From the IMG/VR virus record IMGVR_UViG_3300044911_000226, positions 1 through 35,911 of that record: a DNA stretch of 35,911 nt, one strand, 5' to 3'. Both the position numbers and the translations under genes were made by a program. A model generated the notes under the pieces. It was not told the DNA's origin, searched no databases, and worked only from the letters and a program-made list of their open reading frames with translations. This DNA comes from a virus. Every line of letters begins with the position of its first letter. Positions within the stretch are counted from its first letter, which is position 1. Of the stretch, positions 22,279 through 30,433 are shown piece after piece.

Positions 22279-23262
22279 CTATCTTAAAAGTTTGTAAATT
22301 GCATCAGCCGCATCATCGACACGGCCAGTTTTTGCAAGACGCTGTTGTGCGCGAGTAACCTCACTTGTTGTCGAAACCCGACCCGCTGCTCCTGGCTTGG
22401 CTGGTCGTGGGCCATTGTTCGTCACAGGCTTAATGCCTTGGCGTTTACTTACCATCTGGTCAAACAGCGCCGCTTTTCGCAGCAGTAAAACCAGCCGGTG
22501 ATCGTAAACACTCTTCAAGTCTTCATCAGAAAAACCGGCAGACTTGGCAGACTCAATCAGCATTGCTTTTTCGAGCTTTGCTTTCTTTGGATCTTTCCAC
22601 TCTGGCAGTGCCGCCAACAGCGCATCTTTCTGGCTTTCCAGATGCTGCTGCATAGACTGCTGCTGCTCTTGCTGACTCAACTGGTAAAGGCGCTGCTGTT
22701 CGGCCTGAATAGCGTATGCCTTTTCCTGTCGCTCCCGCAAAACCTCTTTTTGCCGCACCCACTCGATTGGGTCTTCGTTGTAAAGACGATCCAAATCAAC
22801 CTGCGGCTCTGAAGCCTGAAGCTGCGCTTGCAATGCTCCCAACAATTGAGCGTACTGTCCACGCTCGGCCCGAATTGCCTGAGACTCTGCCTCTACTTGC
22901 TTGCGCACATTGGCAACTTGCTCGGTTTTTCGGCTGTAGTCTGAGAATCGTTGGTAACCATTTTGAAGCTCATCTAGCGTCACAGATACTTTCTTGCCGT
23001 CAATTTTGACAGTGAAAGTCTGCTGCTCTTTTTGCTCCTCTGGTTCCTGATCGTCTTCTTCAGACTGCTCCTCTGAGGTTTCTTCATCTGGCGCGTCTTC
23101 CACACCAGACTCATCATCCTCAGAAGCCGCTGCCTCTAAGTCCTCTTCGGACTCTTCGGCTGACTGCGTCTCACCAACTTGCGCTTGTCCTTCTTCAGGG
23201 GCCAACATTGCTGAGATTGCACTGGCCGCATCGGCCAAATTCGTTGCTTGTATTTCTGCCAT
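22279..23262 (-). CDS. Scaffolding protein, 327 aa
   Basis: A scaffold-type protein. Residues about 20-82 are extremely acidic (EEDQEPEEQ-like runs). They are followed by a conserved KIDGKKVSVTLDELQNGYQR motif and SDYSRKTEQ, then a long glutamine-rich coiled coil (about 110-205, AEQQRLYQLSQQEQQQ). A helical C-terminus ends in ADAIYKLLR, the likely capsid-binding hook. It guides capsid assembly and leaves the mature head. It lies directly before the capsid gene, as expected. The ribosome site is weak (AAGAAAATACT). Confidence 0.9.
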   Translation of the reverse strand: MAEIQATNLADAASAISAMLAPEEGQAQVGETQSAEESEEDLEAAASEDDESGVEDAPDEETSEEQSEEDDQEPEEQKEQQTFTVKIDGKKVSVTLDELQNGYQRFSDYSRKTEQVANVRKQVEAESQAIRAERGQYAQLLGALQAQLQASEPQVDLDRLYNEDPIEWVRQKEVLRERQEKAYAIQAEQQRLYQLSQQEQQQSMQQHLESQKDALLAALPEWKDPKKAKLEKAMLIESAKSAGFSDEDLKSVYDHRLVLLLRKAALFDQMVSKRQGIKPVTNNGPRPAKPGAAGRVSTTSEVTRAQQRLAKTGRVDDAADAIYKLLR

Positions 23263-23271
23263 AGTATTTTC

Positions 23272-23535
23272 TTAAATTAGATTTTTCTGTGATTTAGTGA
23301 TAGCGCTCTGTGCAATCTTGCCGTTGTCCATGATTCTGGTCAACTCTTGCCGCAAGCCACTAATGGCTTGCAACATGCACCACGCTGTCTCTCTCTTCAC
23401 AGACTCTTCAGGTTTCGAGGATCGAAATGCCCAAAGTTGGTCGTTTTCCAATTTTTCAATCGCAGCGTTGAGGGTTTCGTCCTCAAGTAGCTGCTTGGCC
23501 TTTCGGCCTTTGTTTACCTGGTCTTCATTTGTCAC
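23272..23535 (-). CDS. Small head-region protein, 87 aa
   Basis: A helical protein with GRKAKQLLEDETLNAAIEKL, then LWAFRSSKPEESVKRE and ISGLRQELTRIMDNGKIAQ. Proteins with this pattern commonly stand between portal and scaffold genes in related phages. The function is unknown; a head-assembly accessory is likely. The start is GTG at 23533-23535, overlapping the portal TAG stop by one base, so it depends on the portal's ribosomes. No cysteine, membrane or catalytic motif is present. Confidence 0.78.
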   Translation of the reverse strand: MTNEDQVNKGRKAKQLLEDETLNAAIEKLENDQLWAFRSSKPEESVKRETAWCMLQAISGLRQELTRIMDNGKIAQSAITKSQKNLI

Positions 23536-25748
23536 TACTGGGCCATTCCATTAAAGGTTGATGGATTCATCGGCGGCATCGGGGGCTGCTGCTGCTGCTC
23601 AATAAACTGAGCCGCCTGCTGCTGGGCTAGCGCTGCCTGCTGACGAATTGCTTCACGATCAATATTCTGAGCCGCATCGATCTCAGCCGTACTGATCTGT
23701 GAGTTGTACTTTAACTCAATTTCATACTTTTTGAGATACAGATCTTGGGCCATCTGGTCGCGCTTCAAATCGTCATCCATCATCATTTGCTGGCGCTTTA
23801 GCTCCAACTCTGCAGCCTTCTTCTGGATGTCGGCCTTGATGGACTCGGCCTGCACCTGCGCCAGCAACTCCTCGGGCGTGGCCTTTGGCGCGGGTGGCGC
23901 TGGCGGCACATAGTCGGCAGGGATGTCCTGAAAGTAGCTTGACGCATCCTTGAACCCAGACAACTCCACGATCTTGCGCAGGGTATTTGAAAACTGCTGC
24001 GGCGTGACCAATGGGTTTTGAGTGCCAAGCTGCTGCAAGATCTGCTCTTGCTTTGCCATGATCATCATCAGACCCTGCAAACGCTCGTTGGTGTCGCCGT
24101 TGCCCAGCCCGATGTTGATGCTGGCGTCCATGCTGGTTTCCCAATGGCTTGGGTCGATGGTCACAAACTCGTTGCGCATCCGCACAATCCGAGCCTTGTC
24201 TTGGTGCGTGACCACCAAAAACAAAATGCCCTTAAAGAGCTTTTTCATGCCCTCGGCCAAAATTCTGGCTGTCAGTTCGATGCGGCTCTGGCTGGCCGAC
24301 ACTGTGGCGGCCACCGCCGCCTTGGTGCTTGACTGCAATGCGTCAGCGTTCAGACCCATTGACGCTTTGCTCATGCCGGTGCGGTCTTCGCGGATCTGAT
24401 CCATGTACTCCAGCATCGGGAATGCGGCTTGGCCCACAAATGGCGTGGACATGGCCTGCACCATCCCAGGCGCACGCATACGGATAATTGCGCCGGTTTC
24501 GTTGTTCAGCACATCGTCAATGTTGACCTGACCCTCGACAATCGCCGTGCGCGGGTGGATGGACTGAGCCAAGCTGTCTAGCGTGTTGCGCAGGATCTCC
24601 GACTTGATCTCTTGCAAGTCATGCGTGATGTCAAAAATTGACATCGCTTCCAATGGAGATGTGTGCGGCTCTGGGTCGCAGGGAAAGTCAGCAAACGGGA
24701 TGTAGCTGGCCGGCAGATTCCTGACCACCTTGTAGCCGCTGCCCATGCAGCAGACCTTGCGCAGTTCTGGCAGGCCATCGCCGTCATAGTCAACCCGTGA
24801 ATATGCCTCGATGTACAAAACCCGCTGCATCATCGGGTTGGCTGCATTCTCGCCAAATGTCGTACTCAGTGGCTGCCGCGCCAAGTACTCGTCATTGCTG
24901 TCCAAGTCGCTGCTGGAGATATTCTCGTCAATCTCGTCTTGGTCGTAGCCCATCGCCAGCAGGTCAGCCACTGTGGCCATCTGTCTGTGCGCAATGATGG
25001 TGGCGTCATCAAAAGACCGAGCGCGTCTGTCAAGCAGCAACTCTTCTGGCGGCACGGCCATCACAGTGATGCGGCCATCCTTGGTGACGCGCTTGACCTG
25101 CACATCGTGCAGCATTGGCGCTGGCATCGTCACCGGCTGACCCGTCATCGGGTCGATGGTGGTCATCTGCATCTCGTCAATGTCTGGGTCTGGGTATGAA
25201 ACCACAATCTTGACTTGCGCGTCAGGCTCTTGCATCACCATTTGCAGGGTCTGCTCATCCAAGCCGGTGTAATCGTCAATCTGGACTTTCTCGTCATCAG
25301 TCCAGTAAAACTTGGCAATGCCGCACTTCCTGACCAGCGCATCCTTGAAAATGGCGTAGGTGGTCAAGAAACCGCTGTTGTCGTTTTGGAAAATGTAATT
25401 GACATAGTCGGTGGCCTGCTGCGCAGACTTGACATCCTCTGGGCCTCTGGGTACAAACTCGACCACATTCTCAGAAGAGAAAAACACCTTCATCAGGCTG
25501 GGCAGCATAGCCGAGACAGTATCCCGAACCTCCATCGCCACCACCTTGCTGTTGCCCTCGACCTCGTTGCCGAACAGGTCGCCTCGGTAGTACTCAGTCC
25601 CCCGCGCACGGGTTGGCGACAGGTCGCTGTCCACATAGCTGATCGCGTCAGTCAGGTCTTGCGTGATGATCGCTTGCAGTTCCGCATCGTCCATTGGCTC
25701 GGTGGCTGCAATGTCGGTGGATAAATTGTCGGTAATGTTTTCAATCAT
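23535..25748 (-). CDS. Portal protein, P22-like, 737 aa
   Basis: A large portal protein of the P22 gp1-like type. Family segments include SYVDSDLSPTRARGTEYYRG near the start, KVVAMEVRDTVSAMLPSLMK, CCMGSGYKVVRNLPASYIPF, and SKASMGLNADALQSSTKAAV in the stem region. The C-terminus is a long glutamine-rich coiled coil (about 640-720) that fits the P22 barrel. It forms the dodecameric ring through which DNA is packed and ejected. AAAGGCACAGCC is the ribosome site. It is upstream of the scaffold and capsid genes. Its length is in the normal range for this portal type. Confidence 0.94.
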   Translation of the reverse strand: MIENITDNLSTDIAATEPMDDAELQAIITQDLTDAISYVDSDLSPTRARGTEYYRGDLFGNEVEGNSKVVAMEVRDTVSAMLPSLMKVFFSSENVVEFVPRGPEDVKSAQQATDYVNYIFQNDNSGFLTTYAIFKDALVRKCGIAKFYWTDDEKVQIDDYTGLDEQTLQMVMQEPDAQVKIVVSYPDPDIDEMQMTTIDPMTGQPVTMPAPMLHDVQVKRVTKDGRITVMAVPPEELLLDRRARSFDDATIIAHRQMATVADLLAMGYDQDEIDENISSSDLDSNDEYLARQPLSTTFGENAANPMMQRVLYIEAYSRVDYDGDGLPELRKVCCMGSGYKVVRNLPASYIPFADFPCDPEPHTSPLEAMSIFDITHDLQEIKSEILRNTLDSLAQSIHPRTAIVEGQVNIDDVLNNETGAIIRMRAPGMVQAMSTPFVGQAAFPMLEYMDQIREDRTGMSKASMGLNADALQSSTKAAVAATVSASQSRIELTARILAEGMKKLFKGILFLVVTHQDKARIVRMRNEFVTIDPSHWETSMDASINIGLGNGDTNERLQGLMMIMAKQEQILQQLGTQNPLVTPQQFSNTLRKIVELSGFKDASSYFQDIPADYVPPAPPAPKATPEELLAQVQAESIKADIQKKAAELELKRQQMMMDDDLKRDQMAQDLYLKKYEIELKYNSQISTAEIDAAQNIDREAIRQQAALAQQQAAQFIEQQQQPPMPPMNPSTFNGMAQ

Positions 25749-25790
25749 GGCTGTGCCTTTAGGTAAACCGCATTGCCTGAATTTTAGTCT

Positions 25791-26486
25791 TTAAACATCA
25801 AACCAAGCCTTTGCATATTCTGGACGATTCTCCATGAGCCACGGCAGTGCGTCCTCATGCAGTTTTTGGGCATTAAAGCCAATGGTGTTGCTGCCGATGT
25901 GGTGGACATAGCTGGCACTCACAAAATGCGAGTAGCCTTTTTCGATCAAATCCCTACAATGCACATCGTCACTGTACCAATTCAGAGGGGGAAACTTTGC
26001 CTCCTCAAATGCTTCGGCCGAGATCCACGCGAATATCGGGCTGACTTCCTCGGCCATCTTGATATGCGCCTCAGACGGGAATTTGTAAAAGTTCAGCTTC
26101 TCGGGTTTCTCAGTAACCCTCACATTTTGGCAAGGCCGTGCGGCATCAGTCCTTGACGCCACCCAGCCGGCCTTCACGCTGCGCATGGTCTTGATGATTG
26201 CCACATCCTCGATTAAGGTTTTGACGCTGGTCGGGGTCAGCACAATGTCATCGTTGGCCACTATGCAAGATGACCAATCTTTCAGCGCCGACTCAATCAC
26301 CTCGTTGTAGTCATCGCCAAAGTTCCTTGGCTGGCCGTAGATTTTGTGGTCAGCCTCAAAGTTCTCAAGCACCGACTCTGGCCCTCGCAGATAAACCGGA
26401 CACTCTGGCGCGTACTGCTTGATCGACTCCAGCAGCACCGCCAAGCCATGTCCCCTGACTGTGGCAATGACGATGGGACTGATCAT
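25791..26486 (-). CDS. GT-A glycosyltransferase, 231 aa
   Basis: A second GT2-like enzyme: the N-terminus SPIVIATVRGHGLAVLLESI is a typical sugar-nucleotide binding start. The metal-binding motif is NDD at 78-80 (CIVANDDIVLTP). The distal acidic motif is YSDDVHCRDL at 171-180, followed by His-rich SYVHHIGSNT. It is soluble and would act in the cytoplasm. It lies between a small DUF gene and the portal, with 42 bases before the portal ATG. Such enzymes may decorate a virion protein or a host sugar; the acceptor is unknown. It is distinct from the enzyme at 20301-20945. Confidence 0.86.
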   Translation of the reverse strand: MISPIVIATVRGHGLAVLLESIKQYAPECPVYLRGPESVLENFEADHKIYGQPRNFGDDYNEVIESALKDWSSCIVANDDIVLTPTSVKTLIEDVAIIKTMRSVKAGWVASRTDAARPCQNVRVTEKPEKLNFYKFPSEAHIKMAEEVSPIFAWISAEAFEEAKFPPLNWYSDDVHCRDLIEKGYSHFVSASYVHHIGSNTIGFNAQKLHEDALPWLMENRPEYAKAWFDV

Positions 26487-26779
26487 TTCTTGGCCTTGTT
26501 TCGGGCGCTGATGGCCGCAGCCTTACTTTTGGCCTCGGCCTTGGAGTTAGCGCCCCAGGCTTTCAGACTCAGCAGCAGCCTAGTCGGCTTGCCGTCTTTG
26601 TACTCTGGGCCATCGTTGCCGGCCATGCGTGCCAAGAACGATGCCCGTCTCGGGTTGTCGCCGGCCTTGACGGGTGGCTTGATGTCTTGGCCGGCAGCTT
26701 TCAGGCTGGCTCGACCCTTGGCATTCAAGCCGCCGGATGGGTTTTTGCCCTCCTTGCGCTGCCAAGCTGGGGTCTTCAT
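26483..26779 (-). CDS. DUF6321-like basic protein, 98 aa
   Basis: A basic protein with the family pattern PAWQRKEGKNPSGGLNAKGR, then GDNPRRASFLARMAGNDGP and PTRLLLSLKAWG. These match a small phage family (DUF6321, as I remember it) encoded between terminase and portal genes. The C-terminus is a lysine/alanine helix. It may bind nucleic acid or act in packaging or head assembly, but no function is established. ATGA overlaps join it to the 51-aa gene before it and the glycosyltransferase after it. Confidence 0.78.
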   Translation of the reverse strand: MKTPAWQRKEGKNPSGGLNAKGRASLKAAGQDIKPPVKAGDNPRRASFLARMAGNDGPEYKDGKPTRLLLSLKAWGANSKAEAKSKAAAISARNKAKK

Positions 26780-26931
26780 TTCTTCTTTACTGGCTTGGCG
26801 GTTTTAGCCGCTGCCTTAAAGTCAGCAGCGCTTGGTGCGCCTTTAGCACCAGGCTTGCGCATTTTCTCTTTAGATCCAGCAGCAATTCTTTCGCGTTTGG
26901 CAGCAATGTTTGCATATAGTCCAGCTTTCAT
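26776..26931 (-). CDS. Small basic protein, 51 aa
   Basis: A frame from ATG 26929-26931 to TGA 26776-26778, overlapping both neighbours in ATGA style. The product starts MKAGLYANIAAKRERIAAGS, then EKMRKPGAKGAPSAADF, and ends in lysines. This is a pattern I recognise from many phage genomes next to DUF6321 and DUF6496 genes. It is highly basic, so it may bind DNA or line the capsid, but its function is unknown. It is short and easily missed, yet the tight gene packing strongly supports it. Confidence 0.82.
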   Translation of the reverse strand: MKAGLYANIAAKRERIAAGSKEKMRKPGAKGAPSAADFKAAAKTAKPVKKK

Positions 26932-27431
26932 TTTTTAGCTCCAATCTTGATCACCAGCATCGGCTTGTCTTCCATGTCCTCACCTTCCATCGCACTATTC
27001 TCACCGCCCTCATAGTCCTCGTCCTCGTCACTCTCGGCGACCCAGGCATCGCAGGTGCGGCTGGCCGCGCACTTGAAGTCAAAGATCTCGCAGTAGCCCA
27101 GATCAGCCTTCTCAATAACCTCCTCGGCATCACCCTCGCCGCCAATGCCCTTTTCAATGCAGTCGAGCATTGATTCCTCTTGATTGAAAGCTGCGCAGTT
27201 CCCGCAGCGGCTCATCTTGGCGTCTTCAATGTCCACCTCCCACTCCTCTGCCTTTTTCTTCCAAAAGGCAGTATTGGGCAGGTCGGGATTCTCAGGGCCG
27301 TAGTTGGCGCTATTGATCGCCTTGGCCCTGTTGCGCAGATTGATGGTGATGTCTTGTGTGGCCGTGGGGCAGCTCTCACCCGCCTCATCGTCACCCATCA
27401 ATTGGGTCATGGTTTCTTTAATCGTGGCCAT
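26928..27431 (-). CDS. Cysteine-cluster phage protein, 167 aa
   Basis: A soluble protein with six central cysteines at about 76, 79, 91, 114, 121 and 127: SRCGNCAAFNQEESMLDC, then GYCEIFDFKCAASRTCDAWV. The pattern resembles Fe-S or zinc-binding modules such as the high-potential iron-sulfur fold, but the match is not exact. The C-terminus is strongly acidic (SDEDEDYEGG), and the last residues return to a beta strand (KPMLVIKIGAKK). It overlaps its neighbours by one and four bases. Members of this family sit near terminase genes in related phages. A structural or redox role is open. Confidence 0.75.
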   Translation of the reverse strand: MATIKETMTQLMGDDEAGESCPTATQDITINLRNRAKAINSANYGPENPDLPNTAFWKKKAEEWEVDIEDAKMSRCGNCAAFNQEESMLDCIEKGIGGEGDAEEVIEKADLGYCEIFDFKCAASRTCDAWVAESDEDEDYEGGENSAMEGEDMEDKPMLVIKIGAKK

Positions 27432-27622
27432 TATTTTCTCGCCTTGTTCTTTGCCGTGCGCTGACCGCGCATTGGCAGCTTGGCAGTGGACAGCGCAATG
27501 GCCATCGCCTGCTGGGGACTCTTAACAGTCTTGCCGCTGGATGTCAGCTTGCCGGACTTGAACTCGCCCATCACCTTGCCGACCTTCTTTTGTCCTTTGG
27601 TCATCATCATGGTTTTCCCCAT
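27431..27622 (-). CDS. DUF6496-like small basic protein, 63 aa
   Basis: The segment KGQKKVGKVMGEFKSGKLTS, followed by VKSPQQAMAIALSTAK, matches the small DUF6496 phage family as I remember it. It is lysine-rich, with one short helix-turn-helix-like part, and may bind DNA. The TAATG overlap with the 167-aa gene indicates coupling. It follows the large terminase gene by 18 bases and has no strong ribosome site. The function is not known. The conserved ALS...A helix is the best preserved feature. Confidence 0.8.
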   Translation of the reverse strand: MGKTMMMTKGQKKVGKVMGEFKSGKLTSSGKTVKSPQQAMAIALSTAKLPMRGQRTAKNKARK

Positions 27623-27640
27623 TTAGTTGCAAATGCCCAA

Positions 27641-29050
27641 TTATGCAGTTCTGGATAAGTTTCGGCGTAAGGGTTGACTCCACTTGCTGCTGGATACTGA
27701 CCCAAACATCCCTGCCACAGCATCGCTGGCAAAGGTCAAAACAAAGGCGTCAGCCTTGTCCGGTGACGGCAGACCCCTCTTTTTGATCTCATCCTTGCCC
27801 TCAATGGCAATTTTGCCATTGCTGGTGAAGGTGTAGCGCACTGTGGCCAACTCACTGATCAGCACCTCATCCTTGGCCAGTTTGCAGTCTCGCGCCTCCA
27901 GCCACGCCTTGGCCTTGTACCAAAGCTCAGCCTTCAGGTTGCGGTATGTCCCGCCCATCGCTGGGCTTTCTGAGACATTGATGCCCCGCGCCGGCAGGCC
28001 CAACTCCCGCAGCCGATCCACCACCCCAGCCCCCAGACCGATGCTGTCCACCAAGATCTCCCGTGGCTGCTCACTCGGGGCAAGCGCATTGAACTCGGCC
28101 ACCACCGCCCCCGTCAACTGCATCAAGTCCAAATTCTTCCAAGTGCGGATGCTCTCCGTCACCACATTGCCCTGCCGCTTGCACAGCGCTGACCTGTCCG
28201 ATCCGAACCGCGCCACATCCAGCCCCCAGACCATCGGCGCTGACTTGCTTGCCGCCACATCCCTGTGCAGCGCACTCTCCAGCAAGTCCATCGGGATCAC
28301 AGTATCGTCATCACCCCGTGGAAACTCCCCGATCACCCTGATCCGGTAGACATTGCTCTCCTCGCCATAGCGCATGGCCATCTCTTTGACATACTCATCG
28401 CTCACCCGTGGCGAGTCGGTGCATGCCACCTGAAAGGTAGTCCACTCGCCGGCCAGCCTTGTGTGCGTGTCGTAGAAAAACCCACTGCTCCTCACCGGAT
28501 TGCCCAGCAATAAAGTCACAGCGTTGTGGCCAGACATTGAGCCAGCCGCAGCTTCAAAAACTTGTTCCGGCACGCCAGACGCCTCATCGGCCACCAGCAT
28601 CACATACTCAGAGTGAATGCCCTGCAAAGCCTCGGGCTGCTCGGCGCGACTTGTCCTGGCTGAAATAAACATCTCAGTCGGCGCAGCGTTGAACTCGATC
28701 CTCTCCTGCTTGACAGTCAGCAGACCCTGCAAAGGCACGGGCATCGCGTTGATCCAGCGCTTCAACTCCGCAAACATCGCGTCATAAAGCTGGCTGCTGG
28801 TCGGCGCTGTTACCACCACTTTCACAGGTGATCTGGTCATAAAGTACCAGAGCATCGCCCATGAACTGGCCGTGGATTTCCCCACCCCGTGGCCAGATCG
28901 CACGCTGATCTTTCGATCTCCACGGGCAATCGCCCCCAAAAAACGCTCTTGCCAAGGGTCTGGGTCTACGCCCAGCACCTCCTTGACAAACAGCACGGGG
29001 TCATTGTGGTATCGCTCAACCCACTCGGCAAAGACATTTTTTTTGATCAT
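27641..29050 (-). CDS. terL: Terminase large subunit, 469 aa
   Basis: The packaging motor. The ATPase domain has Walker A SGHGVGKST (52-60) and Walker B LVADEAS with Asp155/Glu156. The C-terminal RNase H-like nuclease has acidic residues at Asp278 (WGLDVARFG), Asp335 (LVDSIGLG) and Asp431/Asp434 (PDKADAF). It would cut concatemeric or circular DNA and pump it through the portal. It resembles the headful-type terminases, but the packaging type cannot be told from this alone. It is separated from its small subunit by about 2.3 kb of other genes. ATGA overlap links it to the 104-aa gene upstream. Confidence 0.95.
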   Translation of the reverse strand: MIKKNVFAEWVERYHNDPVLFVKEVLGVDPDPWQERFLGAIARGDRKISVRSGHGVGKSTASSWAMLWYFMTRSPVKVVVTAPTSSQLYDAMFAELKRWINAMPVPLQGLLTVKQERIEFNAAPTEMFISARTSRAEQPEALQGIHSEYVMLVADEASGVPEQVFEAAAGSMSGHNAVTLLLGNPVRSSGFFYDTHTRLAGEWTTFQVACTDSPRVSDEYVKEMAMRYGEESNVYRIRVIGEFPRGDDDTVIPMDLLESALHRDVAASKSAPMVWGLDVARFGSDRSALCKRQGNVVTESIRTWKNLDLMQLTGAVVAEFNALAPSEQPREILVDSIGLGAGVVDRLRELGLPARGINVSESPAMGGTYRNLKAELWYKAKAWLEARDCKLAKDEVLISELATVRYTFTSNGKIAIEGKDEIKKRGLPSPDKADAFVLTFASDAVAGMFGSVSSSKWSQPLRRNLSRTA

Positions 29051-29361
29051 GTGGACTCTAACCCATTGTCAAAGGCCCACTGGTTGGGGTCGATCTGTGG
29101 TGCGTTCAATTCCCGCAGCTTGGCTTCAACGGCTTGAACTTCGTCTTTCCAAGTTGGGTATATCCCTTGATCAATTTTTGTTATGTCTTCATCCGTCAGC
29201 CCTACCCACCGGCGCTGCACTGGTTCTGCCAAGGCTTCTTTGATGGCGGTGATAGTGTCATCCCAATCGTGGCCCATCTTGTCTGGGCAATAATTGTTTT
29301 GAACGCAATACGCGGCATGTTCCAGTGCCTCCAGCGCCTGCTTCAGTGCTTCTTGTGTCAT
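29047..29361 (-). CDS. Hypothetical protein, 104 aa
   Basis: The ATG at 29359-29361 is chosen because AGGAGAACAC precedes it. The longer frame from 29427 runs inside the upstream gene. The N-terminus EALKQALEALEHAAYCVQNN, followed by DTITAIKEALAEP, is a helical hairpin common in small phage accessory proteins. The second half has QRRWVGLTDEDITKID. The same ALE...AIKEALA plan appears in the 66-aa protein just upstream, so the two are probably paralogues. The function is unknown. It overlaps terL, so it is expressed with the packaging genes. Confidence 0.75.
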   Translation of the reverse strand: MTQEALKQALEALEHAAYCVQNNYCPDKMGHDWDDTITAIKEALAEPVQRRWVGLTDEDITKIDQGIYPTWKDEVQAVEAKLRELNAPQIDPNQWAFDNGLEST

Positions 29362-29558
29362 GTGTTCTCCTGTGGCGGTGTGCATGTGTGAATGTAGTTC
29401 ACATCCCCACCCCTGCGCTTGCCGCACCTCGGGCAGAAGTTGCGATCCTCTGGCTGTGCCAAGGCTTCTTTAATTGCCCATCGAACATGCCTACGCTCAT
29501 GTGCATTTGTTTCAATGTACTCCAGCGCCAGCTTCAGTGCTTCTCGTTCTTTGGTCAT
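29358..29558 (-). CDS. Hypothetical zinc-ribbon protein, 66 aa
   Basis: The ATG at 29556-29558 follows GGAG at about 9-10 bases. A longer frame from 29786 reads antiphase through the 87-aa gene. The first half (EALKLALEYIETNAHERRHV, then AIKEALAQPE) is like the start of the next protein. The second half adds FCPRCGKRRGG and a distal cysteine (HTCTPP), a possible partial zinc ribbon. It probably arose by duplication of the helical unit and gain of the metal-binding end. No function can be assigned. Confidence 0.72.
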   Translation of the reverse strand: MTKEREALKLALEYIETNAHERRHVRWAIKEALAQPEDRNFCPRCGKRRGGDVNYIHTCTPPQENT

Positions 29559-29818
29559 ATCAGTAGACTCCAAATGTAAAACCCCGTAAAGAAAAACAGG
29601 GCTGCTATCACCACCAGCGCCACCAGCACAAAGCCAACGACAACACTGCCGATCACTTGCCAAGTGTCTGACACGGGTTCGATGTCGGCAGGCACGATTG
29701 GATACGGCTTGACCTTGCGCGTCTCCGGCTCCAACTCTGCCGTGGTGAAGTGGCAGTCCATTCCGCATTCCGGCTGGCGTGGGCATTCACGATACCCCGT
29801 GTCGCACATCCTTGTCAT
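29555..29818 (-). CDS. Membrane protein with Cys-rich head, 87 aa
   Basis: The N-terminal 22 residues hold four cysteines (CDTGYRECPRQPECGMDC), a possible metal-binding or disulfide knot. A proline-rich linker follows, then one long membrane segment at about 56-84 (VIGSVVVGFVLVALVVIAAL). The protein would be anchored by its C-terminus. It overlaps both neighbours by ATGA. I do not recognise it. A membrane effector such as superinfection exclusion is possible, but no evidence beyond topology supports that. Confidence 0.7.
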   Translation of the reverse strand: MTRMCDTGYRECPRQPECGMDCHFTTAELEPETRKVKPYPIVPADIEPVSDTWQVIGSVVVGFVLVALVVIAALFFFTGFYIWSLLI

Positions 29819-30024
29819 GTCGCCACCTCCTCAGTGTTGGCCAAGTACGCCTTCAGGCGCTTCACCCGATTCTTGTTGTAGGTCACCAAGGCTGTCGCGT
29901 ACTCGACCCCAGATTCAGCGGCCAGCAACTCGTGTTCCGCAATCAACAACTCATGCGCCACGGCCTGCGCCGGCGTCACTGTCTTAAGCATCAACCTCAA
30001 TTCAGTCCACAGATATTTCCACAT
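29815..30024 (-). CDS. Small helical protein, 69 aa
   Basis: The ATG at 30022-30024 follows AGGGAGAAACGATA and overlaps the stop of the HTH gene (TAATG). The product is mostly helical: VTPAQAVAHELLIAEHELLA, then AESGVEYATALVTYNKNRV and KRLKAYL. Such short helical proteins (often with LLxAExxxE repeats) are frequent in phages between recombination and packaging genes. No catalytic or metal motif is present. The function is unknown. Confidence 0.75.
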   Translation of the reverse strand: MWKYLWTELRLMLKTVTPAQAVAHELLIAEHELLAAESGVEYATALVTYNKNRVKRLKAYLANTEEVAT

Positions 30025-30200
30025 TATCGTTTCTCCCTTTTAATAATTCGACTTATTGTCGTATGACTTACTTCAAATCTAATCGCTATCTCTTTCTTAG
30101 TTACTCCCTCAGAGAATAACTTTAATACCCTGCTGACAGATATATTGGCTCTAGGTCTGCCAGCGCCTTTTCTTTTGCCGCCATGATTTAATGGCGTCAT
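30024..30200 (-). CDS. Orphan Hin-like HTH protein, 58 aa
   Basis: A short gene from ATG 30198-30200 to TAA 30024-30026, overlapping both neighbours. The product has a basic head with KRKGAGRPRANIS, then VLKLFSEGVTKKEIAIRFEV and SHTTISRIIKREKR. GRPR followed by a trihelical HTH is the layout of the DNA-binding domain of serine invertases such as Hin, where GRPR lies in the minor groove. Here the domain stands alone with no catalytic part. It is two genes downstream of the serine recombinase in the same operon. It could regulate the recombinase promoter or compete for its sites. Confidence 0.78.
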   Translation of the reverse strand: MTPLNHGGKRKGAGRPRANISVSRVLKLFSEGVTKKEIAIRFEVSHTTISRIIKREKR

Positions 30201-30433
30201 TTATATCTATCCTCTTTAATCGCAATCTCAATTACTTCCTTCATGTCATCACTGATTAACTCAAATATATCCGCGCCATTTACCCAGACCTCAACCAGAT
30301 ATACCTGTTCAGGGATAGCCGGCTCAATAACTACCCCCGCCTCTTTAACTTCAGGCTCTGCGGCCTCCCACTCGTACCAGCATTCCAGTGGCTGGCGGCA
30401 TAACCCTGTCACATGTTCATGCATCAATTTCAT
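30197..30433 (-). CDS. Hypothetical acidic protein, 78 aa
   Basis: A small acidic protein with ECWYEWEAAEPEVKEAGVVI, then EQVYLVEVWVNGADIFELIS and KEVIEIAIKEDRYK. Strands and a C-terminal helix suggest a small alpha/beta fold. I do not recognise a family. Its ATG overlaps the serine recombinase stop, and its TGA overlaps the orphan HTH start. It is thus locked between a recombinase and a DNA-binding protein. It could be a directionality or inhibitor protein for either, but that is only positional inference. Confidence 0.72.
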   Translation of the reverse strand: MKLMHEHVTGLCRQPLECWYEWEAAEPEVKEAGVVIEPAIPEQVYLVEVWVNGADIFELISDDMKEVIEIAIKEDRYK

